This document shows positions 9,229-17,143 of a DNA stretch of 46,867 bases, one piece after another. This DNA comes from Gemmatimonadota bacterium (GTDB lineage: Bacteria; Gemmatimonadota; Gemmatimonadetes; Longimicrobiales; Gaopeijiaceae). The notes under the pieces were generated by a model, which was not told where the DNA came from, did no database searches, and saw only the letters and a program-made list of their open reading frames with translations. The stretch is taken from positions 1 through 46,867 of the forward strand of contig VGVR01000026.1 of NCBI GenBank assembly GCA_016873995.1. The letters are read 5' to 3'. The first letter of the stretch is position 1. Each line of letters starts with the position of its first letter. The position numbers were made by a program, and so were the translations under genes.

Positions 9229-10964
9229 GTCGCACGCCGGTCGTGTTGGCCGCGCTCTGGCTCCAAGCGCTGTCGGCTGCGTCCGCGCAGTCGCCGCTCG
9301 AGCGCTACACGCCGGTGACGGATGCGATGCTCCTCGACCCGCCTGGTGGCGAGTGGCTCATGTGGCGTCGCACCTATGATCACTGGGGGTACAGCCCGCT
9401 CGATCAGATCGACATCAGCAACGTCGGCTCGCTGCGGCTGGCATGGGCCTGGACCATGGAGGGCGGCATGCAGGAGACCACGCCGCTCGTGCACGACGGC
9501 GTGATGTTCCTGCCGCAGGCGTGTGACTTCGTCGAAGCGGTCGACGCGCGTGACGGCACGCTTCTCTGGGACTACCGGCGCGCCCGCGTCGAACACTCGG
9601 CTCCGCTCGCGTGCGCCAACCGCAACGCGACGCTCTACAAGGACCGCCTGTACATCGCCACGCACGACGCATACCTCGTCGCGCTGGAGGCACGCACGGG
9701 CGCGGTCGTCTGGGAACGGAAGGTCGGCGAGTGGGAGCTGGGTCAGCACTATTCCGGGGGCCCCATGATCATCAAGGGGCGCGTCGTCGCAGGGATGTCA
9801 GGGTGCTATCTCATCAACACGCGCTGCTGGATATCCGCGCACGACGCGGACACCGGCGAAGAGATCTGGCGGACGTATACCATTCCGGGAGACGGCGAGC
9901 CCGGTGAGGAGACCTGGAACGGAGTTCCCGCCGAGGAGCGACTCGGTGGCTCCGCGTGGATGCCACCGAGCTACGATCCCGAGCTCAACCTGATCTACTC
10001 GGGCGTCGGCGTGCCGATCCGGTGGGGAGCTGTCCAGCGGGGGACCGAAGACGGCGCGGTCCTCTACACGAACTCGACGCTCGCGCTCGACGCGGACACC
10101 GGGAAGCTGGTGTGGTACTTCCAGCACTTGCCCGGGGACGAGTGGGACCAGGACCATCCGTTCGCGCGTCTCATCGTCGAGACCGAGGTCGCGCCGTCCG
10201 CCGACGAAGTCGCGTGGGTGAACCCCGGCCTCGTCCCGGGCGAGCGCCGCAAGGTCGTCACGGGGCTGCCGGGGAAGCCGGCCCTCGTGTGGACCCTGGA
10301 CGCTGCCACCGGGGAGTTCCTGTGGGCCCGCGAGACGAGCTACCAGAACGTGATTGTCGGCGTCGATGTGGCCAACCGGCACGGCATCGGCAATCCGGCG
10401 CTACAGCATCTGGAGATCGGGCAGGAGACCCTGGTGTGCCCGAGCCTCAACGGGGGCGGCATCAACTGGCAGTCGGTGGCCTACAGCCCCGACACCAATG
10501 CCCTCTATGCGCCCAGCAACGACACGTGCATGACCTACGCGCTCAACCCCAGCCAGCCGGGGCTCGGTGACTATCACGACTCGGCGGAGTACCGCCGTGT
10601 CGACATGCCGGGCTCCGACGGCCAGGTGGGTCACTTCACCGCCGTCGACGTCCGCACCGGCCGGACCCTCTGGGCGCGGCAGCAGCGGGCCGGATTCGGC
10701 GGCTCGGTGCTCACCACCGGGGGCGGCCTCGTGTTCGCGACGGACGACGCCCGCCGCTTTCGAGCGTTCGATGCCCGCACCGGCGACGTCCTGTGGGACC
10801 AGCTGCTCAACTCGAGCGCAGGGGGCTTCCCGGTCAGCTATGAGGTGGACGGGGTTCAGTACATCGCCATCGCGGCCGGTGGGGGCCCGAACTACCGGAC
10901 CCTCACGCCGGAGATCCGGCAGCGGCCGGGTGGCAACATGCTCTTCGTGTTCCGCTTGCCCTGA
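9225..10964 (+). CDS. Exported PQQ-dependent dehydrogenase, predicted lanthanide type
   Basis: 579 aa, TTG start overlapping the upstream stop. The signal peptide ends near SAASAQ. The body is an eight-bladed quinoprotein propeller with repeated motifs such as VEAVDARDGTLLWDY, VALEARTGAVVWER and LALDADTGKLVWYF. The active-site region reads PGDEWDQDHPF, giving the catalytic Asp D308 and a second Asp, D310, two residues later. In methanol/alcohol dehydrogenases of the XoxF/PedH type that second Asp marks lanthanide rather than calcium use. The vicinal Cys pair typical of methanol dehydrogenases is not seen, and there is no fused cytochrome domain, so electrons would leave through a separate cytochrome c. 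Substrate probably an alcohol or sugar alcohol. Confidence 0.85.
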   Translation: MSRTPVVLAALWLQALSAASAQSPLERYTPVTDAMLLDPPGGEWLMWRRTYDHWGYSPLDQIDISNVGSLRLAWAWTMEGGMQETTPLVHDGVMFLPQACDFVEAVDARDGTLLWDYRRARVEHSAPLACANRNATLYKDRLYIATHDAYLVALEARTGAVVWERKVGEWELGQHYSGGPMIIKGRVVAGMSGCYLINTRCWISAHDADTGEEIWRTYTIPGDGEPGEETWNGVPAEERLGGSAWMPPSYDPELNLIYSGVGVPIRWGAVQRGTEDGAVLYTNSTLALDADTGKLVWYFQHLPGDEWDQDHPFARLIVETEVAPSADEVAWVNPGLVPGERRKVVTGLPGKPALVWTLDAATGEFLWARETSYQNVIVGVDVANRHGIGNPALQHLEIGQETLVCPSLNGGGINWQSVAYSPDTNALYAPSNDTCMTYALNPSQPGLGDYHDSAEYRRVDMPGSDGQVGHFTAVDVRTGRTLWARQQRAGFGGSVLTTGGGLVFATDDARRFRAFDARTGDVLWDQLLNSSAGGFPVSYEVDGVQYIAIAAGGGPNYRTLTPEIRQRPGGNMLFVFRLP

Positions 10965-10978
10965 TCCGCGTACAGGAG

Positions 10979-10996
10979 CTGTAAGCGGACTGTAAG
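10979..10996 (+). promoter_or_regulatory. Direct repeat resembling a Pho-box half-site pair
   Basis: CTGTAAG occurs at 10979-10985 and again at 10990-10996, an 11-bp spacing. This is the 7+4 architecture of the enterobacterial PhoB box (CTGTCAT repeats). A catatt sequence follows a few bases downstream, and the PAL-like gene begins at 11070. Regulation by phosphate is only a suggestion. Confidence 0.3.
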
Positions 10997-11069
10997 CGTT
11001 CATATTGCCGGCCGTGGCGGGTGCGCTTAGATCCAAGCGCCGCACCAACCTTTTTCGGAGCCGTTTCCG

Positions 11070-12131
11070 ATGAGTAGACGCTCGACGTGGACACCCCTGT
11101 TGGCGGCGCCGGCCTTGGCGTTTGCGTGGGCGGGCCCGCTGCACGCGCAGAGCCGCGCCACGGCTACCAACGTACCCGAGATCCCCATCCAGGCTGTCGA
11201 GGGCTTCTTCAAGCTGCCCGAGGGCCTCTACTTCGGCGAAGGCATCGGGGTCGCGACGAATTCCCAGGGCCACATCTTCGTCTATCACCGGAGCGGTGAC
11301 ACGCGGCTCTTCGAGTTCGATGCGGACGGCAACTTCATCCGCGAGCTCGGCGTCGGCCTCTACGGCTTCGAGATGGCGCACAAGGTGCGCGTCGACCGCG
11401 AGGACAACATCTGGGTGGTCGACGAGGGTGCCAACATGGTCATCAAGATGAACCCGGAGGGCCGGGTCACGATGGTGATCGGCCGCCGTCCGGAGCCGGT
11501 TCCTCCCGGCCAGGGTACATCGGTGCCGCCGACCGATAACTCCGGCCCGAATCACCGCTACTTGCTCGCTCGACCCACTGACGTCACGTGGGACAGGCAG
11601 GGCAACATCTTCATCTCCGACGGCTACTTCAACCATCGCGTGGTGAAGTACTCACCCGACGGCATCTACATGGGGCAGGCCGGCTCCGGTCAGGCCGGGA
11701 ACGGCCCCGACCAGTTCAGCACGCCGCACACGATCGCCTCCGACGAGCAAGGCAACATCTACGTGGGCGACCGCGGTAACGCACGCGTGAAGGTCTACGA
11801 CAGCAATCTGAACCTGCTGCGCATGTACACGAACGTCGGCAACCCCTGGGAGATCTGTGTCTCGCCCGGGCCGCACCAGTATCTGTTCGTGTCCAACTCG
11901 AATCCGGACTCGAACCCCGCCGCGTCGTGGAACCAGACGGGTGAGGTCTACAAGATGGAGCTGGACGGAACGATCCTCGGCCGCTTCGGCCGCGCCGGCA
12001 AGAACCCTGGCGAGTTCCAGACCATCCACGGCCTCGATTGCCGCAACCCCGACGAGCTGTATACGTCCGAGATCTCTGCTTGGCGTGCGCAGAAGATCCT
12101 GGTCGGTACGCGGCCCATTACCCAACAGTAG
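11070..12131 (+). CDS. Exported NHL-propeller protein with complete PAL (amidating lyase) active site
   Basis: 353 aa. The signal peptide ends near PLHAQ. By alignment from memory with rat peptidyl-alpha-hydroxyglycine alpha-amidating lyase, every key residue has a counterpart: R74 in VYHRSGD (rat R533), H104 in MAHKVRVD (H585), Y186 in ISDGYFNHR (Y654), H220 in STPHTIAS (H690), R235 in VGDRGNAR (R706) and H320 in TIHGLDCR (H786). The three His bind zinc in PAL; Tyr and Arg act on the hydroxyglycine. The connecting segment ARPTDVTWD also matches the PAL pattern QPTDVAV. Predicted role: zinc-dependent cleavage of an alpha-hydroxyglycine-like or carbinolamide intermediate in the periplasm. A degenerate copy follows 12 bp downstream. 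Confidence is high for the fold, moderate for the activity. Confidence 0.85.
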   Translation: MSRRSTWTPLLAAPALAFAWAGPLHAQSRATATNVPEIPIQAVEGFFKLPEGLYFGEGIGVATNSQGHIFVYHRSGDTRLFEFDADGNFIRELGVGLYGFEMAHKVRVDREDNIWVVDEGANMVIKMNPEGRVTMVIGRRPEPVPPGQGTSVPPTDNSGPNHRYLLARPTDVTWDRQGNIFISDGYFNHRVVKYSPDGIYMGQAGSGQAGNGPDQFSTPHTIASDEQGNIYVGDRGNARVKVYDSNLNLLRMYTNVGNPWEICVSPGPHQYLFVSNSNPDSNPAASWNQTGEVYKMELDGTILGRFGRAGKNPGEFQTIHGLDCRNPDELYTSEISAWRAQKILVGTRPITQQ

Positions 12132-12143
12132 GCGGAGGAGAAC

Positions 12144-13253
12144 ATGGCAATGTATCAGCCTTTCAGGGTTGCCGCGATCGCAGCACTCGTTGCTGCTCCC
12201 TCGCTCTCGGCGCAGACCGCGCCGCAGATCCAGTACACCGCGGTCGAAGCGCTCAGCGGCTTTCCGGACGTCATCCACCTCGGCGAGGTGGCGGGCGTAG
12301 CCCGCAATTCGCGTAACGAGATTTACGTGTATACGCGCACCGGGGATCCGACGATGAGCCTCGGCACGTCACGGTACATGTCACACTTCGGCTCGCGCGT
12401 CTTCAAGTTCGATGCGCGCGGCCGTTACGAGCGCGAGATCGGACAACAGATCTACGGCGCACAGTTCGCGCAGCAGGTACGCATCGACCGGGACGACAAC
12501 GTCTGGGTCGTGGACCGCATGTCGGGTCAGGTGATCAAGTTCGACACGCAGGGTCGCATCCAGATGGTGCTGTCGCGTAAGCCCGAGGCCATGGGCGGTG
12601 CTGTCGCGGCTCCTCCTCGCGGTGGTGGTGCGGGCGCCGGTGGTGGTGGTGGTGCCCAAGCCGGGCGAGGAGGAGGTGGGGGGGGCGGTGCGGGCCGGGG
12701 GGGCGCGCCGGCGATGCCCGAGGGGGAATCGTTCAACTCCCCGACCGACGTCGTATGGGACGCGCAGGGCAACATCTACGTGGCCGATGGCCTGGCACGG
12801 ACGCGCATCGCCAAGTACGACCCGGAGGGTCGCTTCGTGCAGAACATCGCTGCGCCCGGTGCAGCGAACATCTTCGGCATGCAGATCGACGCGCAGAACA
12901 ACCTGTACGTCGCGGACCACGGTAATCAGCGTATCCTGGTGTTGAACTCACAGACCGGTCAGCAGATTCGCGAGATCCGTGGCGTCGGCTCGCCGATGGC
13001 CATCTGCATCACGCCGGGCCCGAACCAGTTCCTGTACGTGTCGAACTCCAACCCGCCCGACAACCTCGAGGTGGGTGGCGAGATCTATAAGCTGCGGCTC
13101 GACGGCACGGTTGTGGGCCGCTTCGGCACGGTCGGCAAGCGCATCGGTCAGTTCGGCACCGTGAACGCGATCGACTGCCGCGTCGACAACGACCTCCTGG
13201 TGGGCGAGATCGGCAACTGGCGAGTGCAGCGGGTCACGCTCCGGGCAGAGTAG
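12144..13253 (+). CDS. Exported PAL-like NHL protein, catalytic residues lost, with Gly-rich insert
   Basis: 369 aa; GGAGGAG at 12134-12140 is a strong ribosome-binding site. A signal peptide ends near LSAQ. It is a tandem paralog of the preceding PAL-like protein, with the same blade order and a shared ITPGPNQFLYVSNSNP-type motif. The zinc and catalytic positions are replaced: Gln for the first His (FAQQVRID), Leu for Tyr (ADGLARTR), Met in the second His region (FGMQID), His for Arg (ADHGNQR) and Asn for the third His (TVNAIDCR). Only the first Arg (VYTRTGD) remains. A Gly-rich stretch of about 40 residues (coding bases about 12595-12715) fills the loop before blade SFNSPTDVVWD. Probably a non-catalytic partner, binding protein or decoy. 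Confidence 0.85.
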   Translation: MAMYQPFRVAAIAALVAAPSLSAQTAPQIQYTAVEALSGFPDVIHLGEVAGVARNSRNEIYVYTRTGDPTMSLGTSRYMSHFGSRVFKFDARGRYEREIGQQIYGAQFAQQVRIDRDDNVWVVDRMSGQVIKFDTQGRIQMVLSRKPEAMGGAVAAPPRGGGAGAGGGGGAQAGRGGGGGGGAGRGGAPAMPEGESFNSPTDVVWDAQGNIYVADGLARTRIAKYDPEGRFVQNIAAPGAANIFGMQIDAQNNLYVADHGNQRILVLNSQTGQQIREIRGVGSPMAICITPGPNQFLYVSNSNPPDNLEVGGEIYKLRLDGTVVGRFGTVGKRIGQFGTVNAIDCRVDNDLLVGEIGNWRVQRVTLRAE

Positions 13254-13288
13254 CGCACCGGTAACGGCAAAAGGAAGCGGCGGCGAGC

Positions 13289-13654
13289 TTGGCTACAGTT
13301 CTCATCGTTGATGACGACGAGACCGATCGGGTCGGGCTCGCCGCCGCTCTTCGCTCCCAGGGCCACGAGATCGTTCTGGCCCGCGACGGCGACGAGGCCC
13401 TGAGCGTGTACTTGGCGCAGCCGGTGCACGTCGTGGTGACGGACATGGTGATGCCGGGGCGCGACGGACTCAGCCTGATTTCCGCTCTGCGGGAAGTCGA
13501 TCCGCGCGCTTCCATCGTGGCGGTGTCCGGCAAGAGCCGGAGCCAGCTCGAGGCGTCCAAGGTGTACGGCGCTTCGAGCATTCTCGAGAAGCCGATCGAC
13601 CCGAAGGCGTTCTCCGCCGCGGTGGCGGAGGCGGTCGCGGCGCGCGGGCGGTGA
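13289..13654 (+). CDS. Single-domain response regulator (REC)
   Basis: 121 aa, TTG start at 13289 (Met-Ala-Thr-Val-Leu) with GGAAG about 11 nt upstream. It is a stand-alone receiver: acidic pair in LIVDDDETD, phospho-acceptor Asp in VVVTDMVMPGRDG, a switch Ser in IVAVSGKS and the conserved Lys in ILEKPID. With no output domain it probably acts in a phosphorelay or by protein contact. No kinase is adjacent; the nearest histidine kinase in the window is at 41624-43357. Confidence 0.85.
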   Translation: MATVLIVDDDETDRVGLAAALRSQGHEIVLARDGDEALSVYLAQPVHVVVTDMVMPGRDGLSLISALREVDPRASIVAVSGKSRSQLEASKVYGASSILEKPIDPKAFSAAVAEAVAARGR

Positions 13655-13663
13655 ATTGGGGCA

Positions 13664-13747
13664 TGCGGTGGCGGGCGCGGCCGCGAGGTGGCGGGCCGTG
13701 GGCGCGAGGTGGCGGGCCGCGGCCGTGAGGTGGCAGGCCGTGGGCGT
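13664..13747 (+). repeat. Four tandem 21-bp units
   Basis: Four 21-bp units (13664, 13685, 13706, 13727), the last three differing at a few positions around a GAGGTGGCGGGCC core, the first more diverged. If translated in the epoxide-hydrolase frame they encode a 7-residue period of the RWRAVGA type. They lie between the receiver gene and the lipoprotein signal, and bring several in-frame GTG codons. Confidence 0.8.
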
Positions 13748-14969
13748 GGCGGCCGTTCTGGCGCTCGCATCCTGTACGTCAGAACGCTCGGAGGTGTCGA
13801 CGCCGATCGAGGGTAACCCGGAAGCGATTCGCCCGTTCGAGATCGCGATTCCCGATGCGGTGCTGGCGGACCTGGACGAGCGCCTCGCGCGCACGCGTCT
13901 GCCGGATGCAGGGCCGGGTGAGCCGTGGGAGTACGGCACGGACCGCGCGTACCTCGGAGATCTGATCGCGTATTGGCGTGACGGCTTCGACTGGCGTGCC
14001 CAGGAACGCCGCCTGAACCAGCTCGATCACTTCACGACCGCGATCGATGGGCTCGAGGTGCACTTCATCCACGAGCGTTCGTCGAACCCCGACGCGACCG
14101 CGCTCCTGCTCACGCACGGGTGGCCGGGATCGTTCGTCGAGTTCGTGGACCTGGTGGGGCCGCTCACCGATCCAGCGGCGTACGGTGGCGACCCCGCGGA
14201 TGCCTTCCATGTGGTCATCCCCTCGCTCCCCGGCTTCGGGTTCTCTGGGAAGCCAACAGAGCCCGGCTACAACCCGGAGACGATGGCCGACGTGCTCGCC
14301 GCGTTGATGGCGCGTCTGGGGTACGAACGCTACGGCGCGCAGGGCGGGGACTGGGGCGCGATCATCAGTCGCTCGTTGGCGGGTAATTACCCCGAGCACG
14401 TCGTCGGCCTGCACAGCAACTTCATGATCGGGGGCCCACCCGCGGGAGTCACAGACCCCAACGAGGGCGTTCCCGAGGCGGAGCTGGCGCTGCGTGCGGA
14501 GCGGACGGAAGCCTTCGCGGAGGGAAGCGCGTACCAGGACATCCAGGGGACGAAGCCGCAGACTCTCGGGTACGGGCTGAACGATTCCCCGGCAGGCCTC
14601 GCGGCGTGGATCGTGGAGAAATTCCATGGCTGGACCGACAACGACGGCAACCCGGAGAGCGCGATCGGGCGCGACGAGATCCTGACCAACGTGACCCTCT
14701 ACTGGGTCACGGAGTCCATCGCGTCGTCGACTCGCATCTACTACGAGTCCCGGCATACGCCGGCTAGCCGCCCGGTCCGGTACGTCGAGGTGCCGACGGG
14801 GGTGGCGGTTTTCCCGAAGGAGATCTATTTCGTCCCGCGCCGGTGGGCTGAGTCCCGCTACAACATCGTGCGCTGGACGATGATGCCGCGGGGCGGCCAC
14901 TTCGCCGCGCTCGAGGAGCCGGAGCTGTTGGTCGAGGATGTGCGCGCGTTCTTCCGTGAGCTGAGATAG
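13725..14969 (+). CDS. Epoxide hydrolase-like lipoprotein (EHN domain, alpha/beta hydrolase)
   Basis: The frame opens at a TTG at 13656, but the GTG at 13725 gives a compact lipoprotein signal, MRWQAVGVAAVLALASC, with lipobox LASC; the extra N-terminus would come from the tandem 21-bp repeats. 414 aa from 13725. It has an N-terminal epoxide-hydrolase cap (PFEIAIPDAVLADL, RLARTRLPD), the oxyanion motif HGWPGS, the nucleophile Asp in GAQGGDWGAI, ring-opening Tyr candidates in the lid, and the catalytic His in PRGGHFAALEEPELL. It resembles juvenile-hormone/cis-epoxide hydrolases. A membrane-anchored periplasmic epoxide hydrolase would hydrate hydrophobic epoxides; no monooxygenase partner is adjacent. 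Confidence 0.85.
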   Translation: MRWQAVGVAAVLALASCTSERSEVSTPIEGNPEAIRPFEIAIPDAVLADLDERLARTRLPDAGPGEPWEYGTDRAYLGDLIAYWRDGFDWRAQERRLNQLDHFTTAIDGLEVHFIHERSSNPDATALLLTHGWPGSFVEFVDLVGPLTDPAAYGGDPADAFHVVIPSLPGFGFSGKPTEPGYNPETMADVLAALMARLGYERYGAQGGDWGAIISRSLAGNYPEHVVGLHSNFMIGGPPAGVTDPNEGVPEAELALRAERTEAFAEGSAYQDIQGTKPQTLGYGLNDSPAGLAAWIVEKFHGWTDNDGNPESAIGRDEILTNVTLYWVTESIASSTRIYYESRHTPASRPVRYVEVPTGVAVFPKEIYFVPRRWAESRYNIVRWTMMPRGGHFAALEEPELLVEDVRAFFRELR

Positions 14970-15003
14970 GAAACCGAAGTAGCGAACTCAGATGGGAGGC
15001 ACG

Positions 15004-15843
15004 ATGTCGAAGCTGAAAACCGCAGTCGCTCTGCTCGCGTTGGCGATGCCGGGCCTCGCCGCGGCCCAGACCCCCGTCACCGTCGAGCGGGACGTCGTCT
15101 ACGGCCGGCACCAGGGCTCGGGGCTGCTGGCGGACATCGCGTATCCTGTGGGCGGAGAAGACCTGCCCGTCATCATGTACGTGCACGGAGGCCGTTGGCG
15201 CGCCGGCGAGCGCCAGAACGACCAGGGTCTCCAGGTGGCCGACTGGGCGGGGCGCGGCTTCTTCGCCATGACGATCTCGTACCGACTCGTGGAGGCGACA
15301 CCTGCGCCGTTCGCCTATCAGGACATGCAGACCGCGATCCGCTGGGTGCACGCGCACGCGGACGAGTACGGCATCGACACGAACAGGATCTACCTCATTG
15401 GCAATTCCGCCGGCGGACACATGGTCACGCTCGCGGCGACGCTCGGCGAAGGGCCGTACCCGCGCACCGGGGGGTGGGAGAACGAGCGCTCCGACATCCG
15501 CGCGGTCATCAGCGCGGCCGGCGCGTACGACCTCAACACGCTCTCGTGGGGGAACTTGTGGACGCCCGTGCAGGGCGACCCCATCGAGGCACGGCGCCTC
15601 GCCTCCCCGATCCACCACATCGGCCCGGGCACCAAGCCCATCTTGATCGTGCACTCGGACGACGACCGCTCCGTGCCGATACAGCAGGCCGTCGACATGG
15701 CGGCGGCGCTCCAGCGCGCCGGCGTGCGGCACCGTTTCGTCCATGAGCGGGACTGGGGCCATATGTCCGTCACGCCCCAGGTGATCGAGCACACGCTCGC
15801 CTTCATCGCCGAGGTGGAGGGGCGCGCGACGACGTCGCGATAG
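15004..15843 (+). CDS. Exported alpha/beta hydrolase, BD-FAE / carboxylesterase type
   Basis: 279 aa from the ATG at 15004, preceded by GGGAGG at 14994-14999. A signal peptide ends near LAAAQ. It has HGG oxyanion motif VHGGRW, nucleophile GNSAGG, acid Asp in HSDDDRSVP and His in WGHMSV. These fit the esterase/lipase subfamily that includes bifunctional feruloyl/acetyl xylan esterases. It follows the epoxide hydrolase by 34 bp and probably shares its transcript. Substrate unknown. Confidence 0.85.
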   Translation: MSKLKTAVALLALAMPGLAAAQTPVTVERDVVYGRHQGSGLLADIAYPVGGEDLPVIMYVHGGRWRAGERQNDQGLQVADWAGRGFFAMTISYRLVEATPAPFAYQDMQTAIRWVHAHADEYGIDTNRIYLIGNSAGGHMVTLAATLGEGPYPRTGGWENERSDIRAVISAAGAYDLNTLSWGNLWTPVQGDPIEARRLASPIHHIGPGTKPILIVHSDDDRSVPIQQAVDMAAALQRAGVRHRFVHERDWGHMSVTPQVIEHTLAFIAEVEGRATTSR

Positions 15844-15888
15844 AGGGGTGACTGGGCGGTAGCCCAGGGCAACGCCGCCGCTGACGCC

Positions 15889-15927
15889 AAAAACGACAGC
15901 CGGCCCGGCCGTGATTGGCGGCCCGGC
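15889..15927 (-). terminator. Probable terminator of the ilvN-ilvC-metZ operon
   Basis: A GC-rich 9-bp stem with one mismatch (15919-15927 with 15903-15911) is followed on the minus strand, after about 9 bases, by five T residues (15889-15893). It lies just past the metZ stop, between convergent genes. Confidence 0.5.
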
Positions 15928-15936
15928 GGGGCCCTC

Positions 15937-17127
15937 CTACGCGCGCGAGCGCTCCAGCGCCTGGCGCAGGTCGGCGATCACGTCGTCGGGGTGCTCGAGC
16001 CCGACCGAGACGCGTACCAGCCCCGGCGGAATGCCGACGGCGAGCCGCTCGGGCTCGGTCAGCTTCGCGTGCGTCGTCGACGAGGGGTGACTCACGATCG
16101 TGCGCGTGTCGCCGAGGTTCGCCGTGAGCGAACACAACTCGCACGCGTCGAGGAAGCGCTTGCCTTGCGCGAGCCCACCCTCGAGCCGGAACGACAGCAC
16201 CGCGCCGCCTCCGGTCATCTGACGCTTCGCCACCGCGTACTGAGGGTGCGACCTCAGGAACGGGTACTTCACGTCCGCGACACCCTTCTGCTTCTCCAGC
16301 CACTCCGCGACGGCGAGCGCGTTCTCCGCGTGCTTCTCCATGCGGATCTCGAGCGTCTCGATCGACTTCGACAGGATCCACGCGTTGAACGGCGACAGCG
16401 CCGGGCCGGTGGTGCGTGCGAAGTCGAAGACCGGCTTCACCAGGTCCGCACGGCCGACCACGACGCCACCCATCACGCGCCCCTGGCCGTCGATGAACTT
16501 GGTCGCGGAGTGGATGACGAGGTGCGCGCCGAAGTCGATCGGCTTCTGATGGATCGGCGTGGCGAATGCGTTGTCCACCGCGAGGAGCACGTTCTTCTTC
16601 TTGGCGAGCGCGCCGAGCCGCTCGAGGTCCACGAGGTCGACCGCGGGGTTGGTCGGCGTCTCCGCGAAAATCAGCTTCGTGTTCTTCCGGATCTGCGCGT
16701 CCCACGAGTCTGGATCTGCCGCGTCGAAATACGAGTGCTCGATGCCGAAGCGCGGCAAGATCTTCGAGAGCATCGTATGCGTAGCGCCGAAGATGGAGCG
16801 GCAGCAGAGCAGGTGATCGCCCGCCGAGAGCAGCGCGCCGAACGTGCAGAACACCGCGGCCATTCCGGTGGCGGTGGCGTGCCCTGCCTCGGCGCCCTCC
16901 AGGAGGCGGATCTTCTCCGCGAGCTCGGCCACGTTGGGGTTCGTGAACCGGCTGTAGATGTTCCGGTCGATCTCGTCCGCGAACGCCGCCCGCATCTCCT
17001 CGCTGTCGTCGAACACGAAGCTCGAGGTCGCGTAGATCGGCACCGAGTGCTCCCGGTGCGGCGTGACCGGCACCTGCGTCCGGACCGCCGAGGTCTGCGG
17101 CTTCGTGGCCTTCGGGTCCTTCTTCAT
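15937..17127 (-). CDS. metZ: O-succinylhomoserine sulfhydrylase / Cys-Met metabolism PLP enzyme
   Basis: 396 aa. It belongs to the Cys/Met metabolism PLP family: substrate/PLP loop YSRFTNPNVAELAEK, ATATGMAAV, ETPTNPAVDLVD, VDNAFATP and the PLP lysine in IHSATKFIDGQGRVMGG. The RVMGG wording after the PLP lysine is typical of MetZ, which uses sulfide to turn O-succinylhomoserine into homocysteine. Cystathionine gamma-synthase or methionine gamma-lyase are close relatives and cannot be fully excluded. It starts 16 bp after ilvC ends and is probably the last gene of an ilvN-ilvC-metZ transcript, linking branched-chain and methionine synthesis. The N-terminus is unusually Lys-rich. Confidence 0.88.
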   Translation of the reverse strand: MKKDPKATKPQTSAVRTQVPVTPHREHSVPIYATSSFVFDDSEEMRAAFADEIDRNIYSRFTNPNVAELAEKIRLLEGAEAGHATATGMAAVFCTFGALLSAGDHLLCCRSIFGATHTMLSKILPRFGIEHSYFDAADPDSWDAQIRKNTKLIFAETPTNPAVDLVDLERLGALAKKKNVLLAVDNAFATPIHQKPIDFGAHLVIHSATKFIDGQGRVMGGVVVGRADLVKPVFDFARTTGPALSPFNAWILSKSIETLEIRMEKHAENALAVAEWLEKQKGVADVKYPFLRSHPQYAVAKRQMTGGGAVLSFRLEGGLAQGKRFLDACELCSLTANLGDTRTIVSHPSSTTHAKLTEPERLAVGIPPGLVRVSVGLEHPDDVIADLRQALERSRA

Positions 17128-17143
17128 CGCGCGGGTGGGCCTA

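Noticed and set aside
12595..12720. Sequencing artefact or frameshift in the Gly-rich stretch
   Set aside because: The frame is intact on both sides and matches the paralog before and after the stretch, so it is more simply an in-frame insert.
13664..13747. CRISPR array
   Set aside because: The 21-bp units are contiguous, with no spacers and no cas genes.
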